Origin: Byssothecium circinans
Taxonomy: Eukaryota; Ascomycota; Dothideomycetes; Pleosporales; Massarinaceae
Assembly: GCA_010015675.1 (NCBI GenBank)
Contig: ML977015.1
Location: 21,450 to 85,449, forward strand
Reading direction: 5' to 3'
Length of the DNA: 64,000 bases
Under the pieces are notes generated by a model. The model was not told the origin of the DNA and searched no databases. It saw only the letters and a list, made by a program, of their open reading frames with translations. Each line of letters begins with the position of its first letter. Positions within the stretch are counted from its first letter, which is position 1. The position numbers and the translations under genes were made by a program. Positions 61,743 through 64,000 of this stretch are shown here, one piece after another.

Positions 61743-64000
61743 TCAAGGCCACATAATCCCCCGCTTGTTCAAGTCCAACCCCCTCAAATCCGTATAAACA
61801 TTCAACGGATAATCCGCCGCGCTCAAATCCCTCCTCCACAGATGCACACTACGACTATACACCCTATCCTCCTCCGACATCTCCTTCGCAACAGCCCTCT
61901 TAGTATTATTATTCCTCGACCCCAGGCTCCCCGCAATACAGTGATTCTTGCCCCCAAACGCCGAGTCAACAACAGCTTTCCAGATCTCCGTAACATCGAC
62001 TGTCATAGCCTTCGTATAAAAGATCCTGCAATCCGAAGGCTCGTAGATGAACTGCAACGGCGTCTCAGATTTATCGCCTTCGCGGATCCCATCACGGAAG
62101 TTAACGTTGGGCTTGGTACCTGCTGCTGCGCGGTGAAAGTGTGTGTTGTCCGCGTATTCACCTAGCTGGGTCTTATACAGCGCTTCGGCGTCGGTGGTGC
62201 TGGTGGTGAGCTCGTTGAGGGCAATTTTGACGGTTTCTTGGATGTGGGAGTGGGGGTAGTTGTTGGTGCCCTTGACGCCGCCGACAGCTTGGGTGATTCC
62301 AGGTTTCGCACGGCCGCCGAGAGAAATGAACTTGACGCCGGCGCGCTGCCGCATGAGCTCGGAGAAGATGGTACAGGTTGAGGCGCAGTAACCGTCGGTT
62401 ACGACAATGACGTCTTCGGCGGCGAAGGGCTGGGGTTTGCTTGGAATTCCGTAACCGTGGAGGAGGATGCCCCGGGAGTTGTACTGGATATTCACATCGG
62501 AAAGGTTCCAGTGGAAGAGATTGGAGAAGCTGTCGCCGTAGTTCTGAACAGGACCGTAGACAGCGGACCAGTTGGGGAAGTTCTTGCTATTAACATCGAG
62601 ACTGGTCTGATAGTTCAGTGGGGACGAGACGACGTAGTCCTGGAGCCGGAATAGTTCCTTATCCTGCTCTTTTGGAAAATAGCCTCGTGGGAGAGACTCG
62701 GAAGCCCGAGAGAAGTACTCACCTAGGAGATTGGTGCTTTCAAAGGCGCGGAAACGATCAGCAGCCGCATGATCGATGAGAGTGGGGAATAGCTGCTTGT
62801 AGAGGTCGTAGCCCTGCAAAATAGCGCCTCCGCCATTTGCGGATAAGTCGATAACGAGCTTCTTCTTGCCGGCGGCTTTGGCTCCTGTAAGGAACTTCTC
62901 TGCAGTTTGCTGGAAATCTTCGGCCACAGCTGGGCTCTGAAAGCTAGGCACCGAGAGGACGGCAACGTCAGAGTACTCAGTGGCATCTAGGTAATATCCG
63001 CCGATAAGATTTTTGGCCTCGCGGATCACTGGAGGTGGGTAACCTGGGGCCGGAATTGCGGTAGCAGCGGTCTCCGAAACACTCGACGACCCGGTGGAAG
63101 CAGCAATATGCTTTTGGTACAGAGATTCACCGTCCGTGATGCCATCGAAGGACACTAGAACTTTGGCATAGTTGTCGAACTTGTATGTAGTACCATTCTC
63201 GAATACAAGCTCAGTGCTAGCTCCAGGATAGGACTGCAAAAGTCAGTCAACCAACCAAGTTTCCAAACAGTGGAACCGTACCCAACGACCTCGACCACCC
63301 CCAGCGAAGGTACCTACTCCAGAACCTACAGGTCCAAGAGATACAGTAGCGAGCTCATAGAATAAATTGTTGTAGAGCGCATCACGATCTTGGACCGAAC
63401 CATGTTGTGCCCATGTTGCAAGATAATCTGTCGCATTCTCGCCGTTGATCTTGCTGATGGCCGAGGATTTGAACGATGAGTTTGAGAAAGACTCAGCTAG
63501 AACGTCGGAGTAGACGTAAGGCTTGGGCAGCTCTTTTCCGTCTGCCGAGACTGACACGAGGGGAGCAGGTCGCGCCCAGTTGAATATGCCGCCGACAGAG
63601 TCTGGGACATAGACAAAGTGACCATCGTGGGTGCTTTGCGTAAGGGTGTAGAGGTCGACGCCGAACTAGTACAAAAGTCAGCACTGATCATTAGCCACGG
63701 TGAATAGAAACTTACCTCATACTCATTGGCGTACCCTCCCTTCTCAACCTTAGACCTGATTGCATCGTATTTGGCCCAAATATCGACTCCAGGTTGAACT
63801 TTTTCTGCGTACTCCTTTGGCGGGTTTTTCAAGAAGGCAGTGGTCGACTGCCACCTGAAGTACGGCTTGATTGAATCTAGGAGCTTCAAAGCCTCTTCAT
63901 TCTTGATCGGTACACTGGTGAGGCATTCGTACGCAACTGAGGCAGGTACAGTGGGCTGGGCAACGTTCGGTTGTGCAGCTACTGCCGCGCTCACTTGTGC
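61743..64000 (-). CDS. Secreted S41-family (tail-specific) protease-like protein, 5' end beyond window
   Basis: Three exons are visible (63716-64000, 63282-63665, 61743-63233; introns 50 and 48 bp), 719 residues so far. The frame continues past the right edge (AQVSAAVAAQPNVAQPTV reads like the end of a signal peptide region). Landmarks: YECLTSVPIKNEEALKLLDS, FGVDLYTLTQSTHDGHFVYV (tail-specific protease N-part), VAVLSVPSFQSP, LVIDLSANGGGAILQGYDLY, VIVVTDGYCASTCTIFSELM (predicted catalytic Ser region) and GGRAKPGITQAVGG. This is the fungal CPAF/UstP-like S41 group. A secreted serine protease is likely; such proteins can process precursor peptides in some clusters, but no precursor gene is seen in the window. 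Confidence 0.88.

Overview
This window is nuclear DNA of a filamentous ascomycete (Pezizomycotina; a Dothideomycete is my best guess, species not determinable). Genes are split by short GT...AG introns (about 44-165 bp, often with a CTRAY-like branch site). The gene set is fungal: a CYT-18-type mitochondrial tyrosyl-tRNA synthetase, NudC, an AP180-type clathrin adaptor, an Sso1-type syntaxin, a FAT1-type acyl-CoA synthetase, a MEMO1 homologue and a Helo_like_N/ankyrin locus. I see no rRNA, complete tRNA, CRISPR array or bacterial-style operon. Exon borders come from reading frames and splice signals, not transcripts.

Layout. 0-5 kb: a secreted protein with Pro-Asn repeats (cut by the left edge), a secreted HELHH metallopeptidase, an alpha/beta-barrel-like protein and two MITEs. 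5.5-15.6 kb: housekeeping genes FAT1, AP180, nudC, a His/Asp-rich hypothetical and MEMO1. 15.7-20.1 kb: accessory DNA with a dispersed repeat, a kinase-like protein with altered catalytic motifs, a fungal orphan, two MITEs and a small six-cysteine secreted protein. 20.2-25.3 kb: a transposon and pseudogene graveyard. It holds a chromodomain fragment against an NB-ARC fragment, an AT-rich block, a kinase pseudogene holding a 322-bp MITE, and a phosphotransferase (APH-like) gene split by a 1.27-kb Tc1/mariner element.

26-36.5 kb: an F-box-like protein, a TDP2-like endonuclease/phosphatase fold protein, a zinc-binding protein, cyt-18 and a raffinose synthase/Sip1 (GH36-like) enzyme. 36.8-47.5 kb: a decayed coiled-coil locus, several orphan proteins and a MARVEL-domain membrane protein with a repeat tail. 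47.8-50.8 kb: a Helo_like_N-ankyrin locus with in-frame stops. 52.5-57.4 kb: Sso1 syntaxin, nicotinate phosphoribosyltransferase and a cytochrome b5-like protein. 57.7-61.3 kb: a run of C2H2 zinc-finger genes and remnants. 61.7-64 kb: a secreted S41-family protease cut by the right edge.

The core genes serve unrelated cell processes (fatty-acid activation, endocytosis, nuclear migration, exocytosis, NAD salvage, mitochondrial translation) and do not form a pathway. The notable part is the accessory DNA. At two sites, removing a TA-flanked transposon in silico joins the host reading frame exactly. A three-copy TA-flanked MITE family lies near a small secreted protein gene and an orphan gene. 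I found no convincing new defence or biosynthetic system; the best leads are these insertions and the degraded NLR/ankyrin/zinc-finger families.
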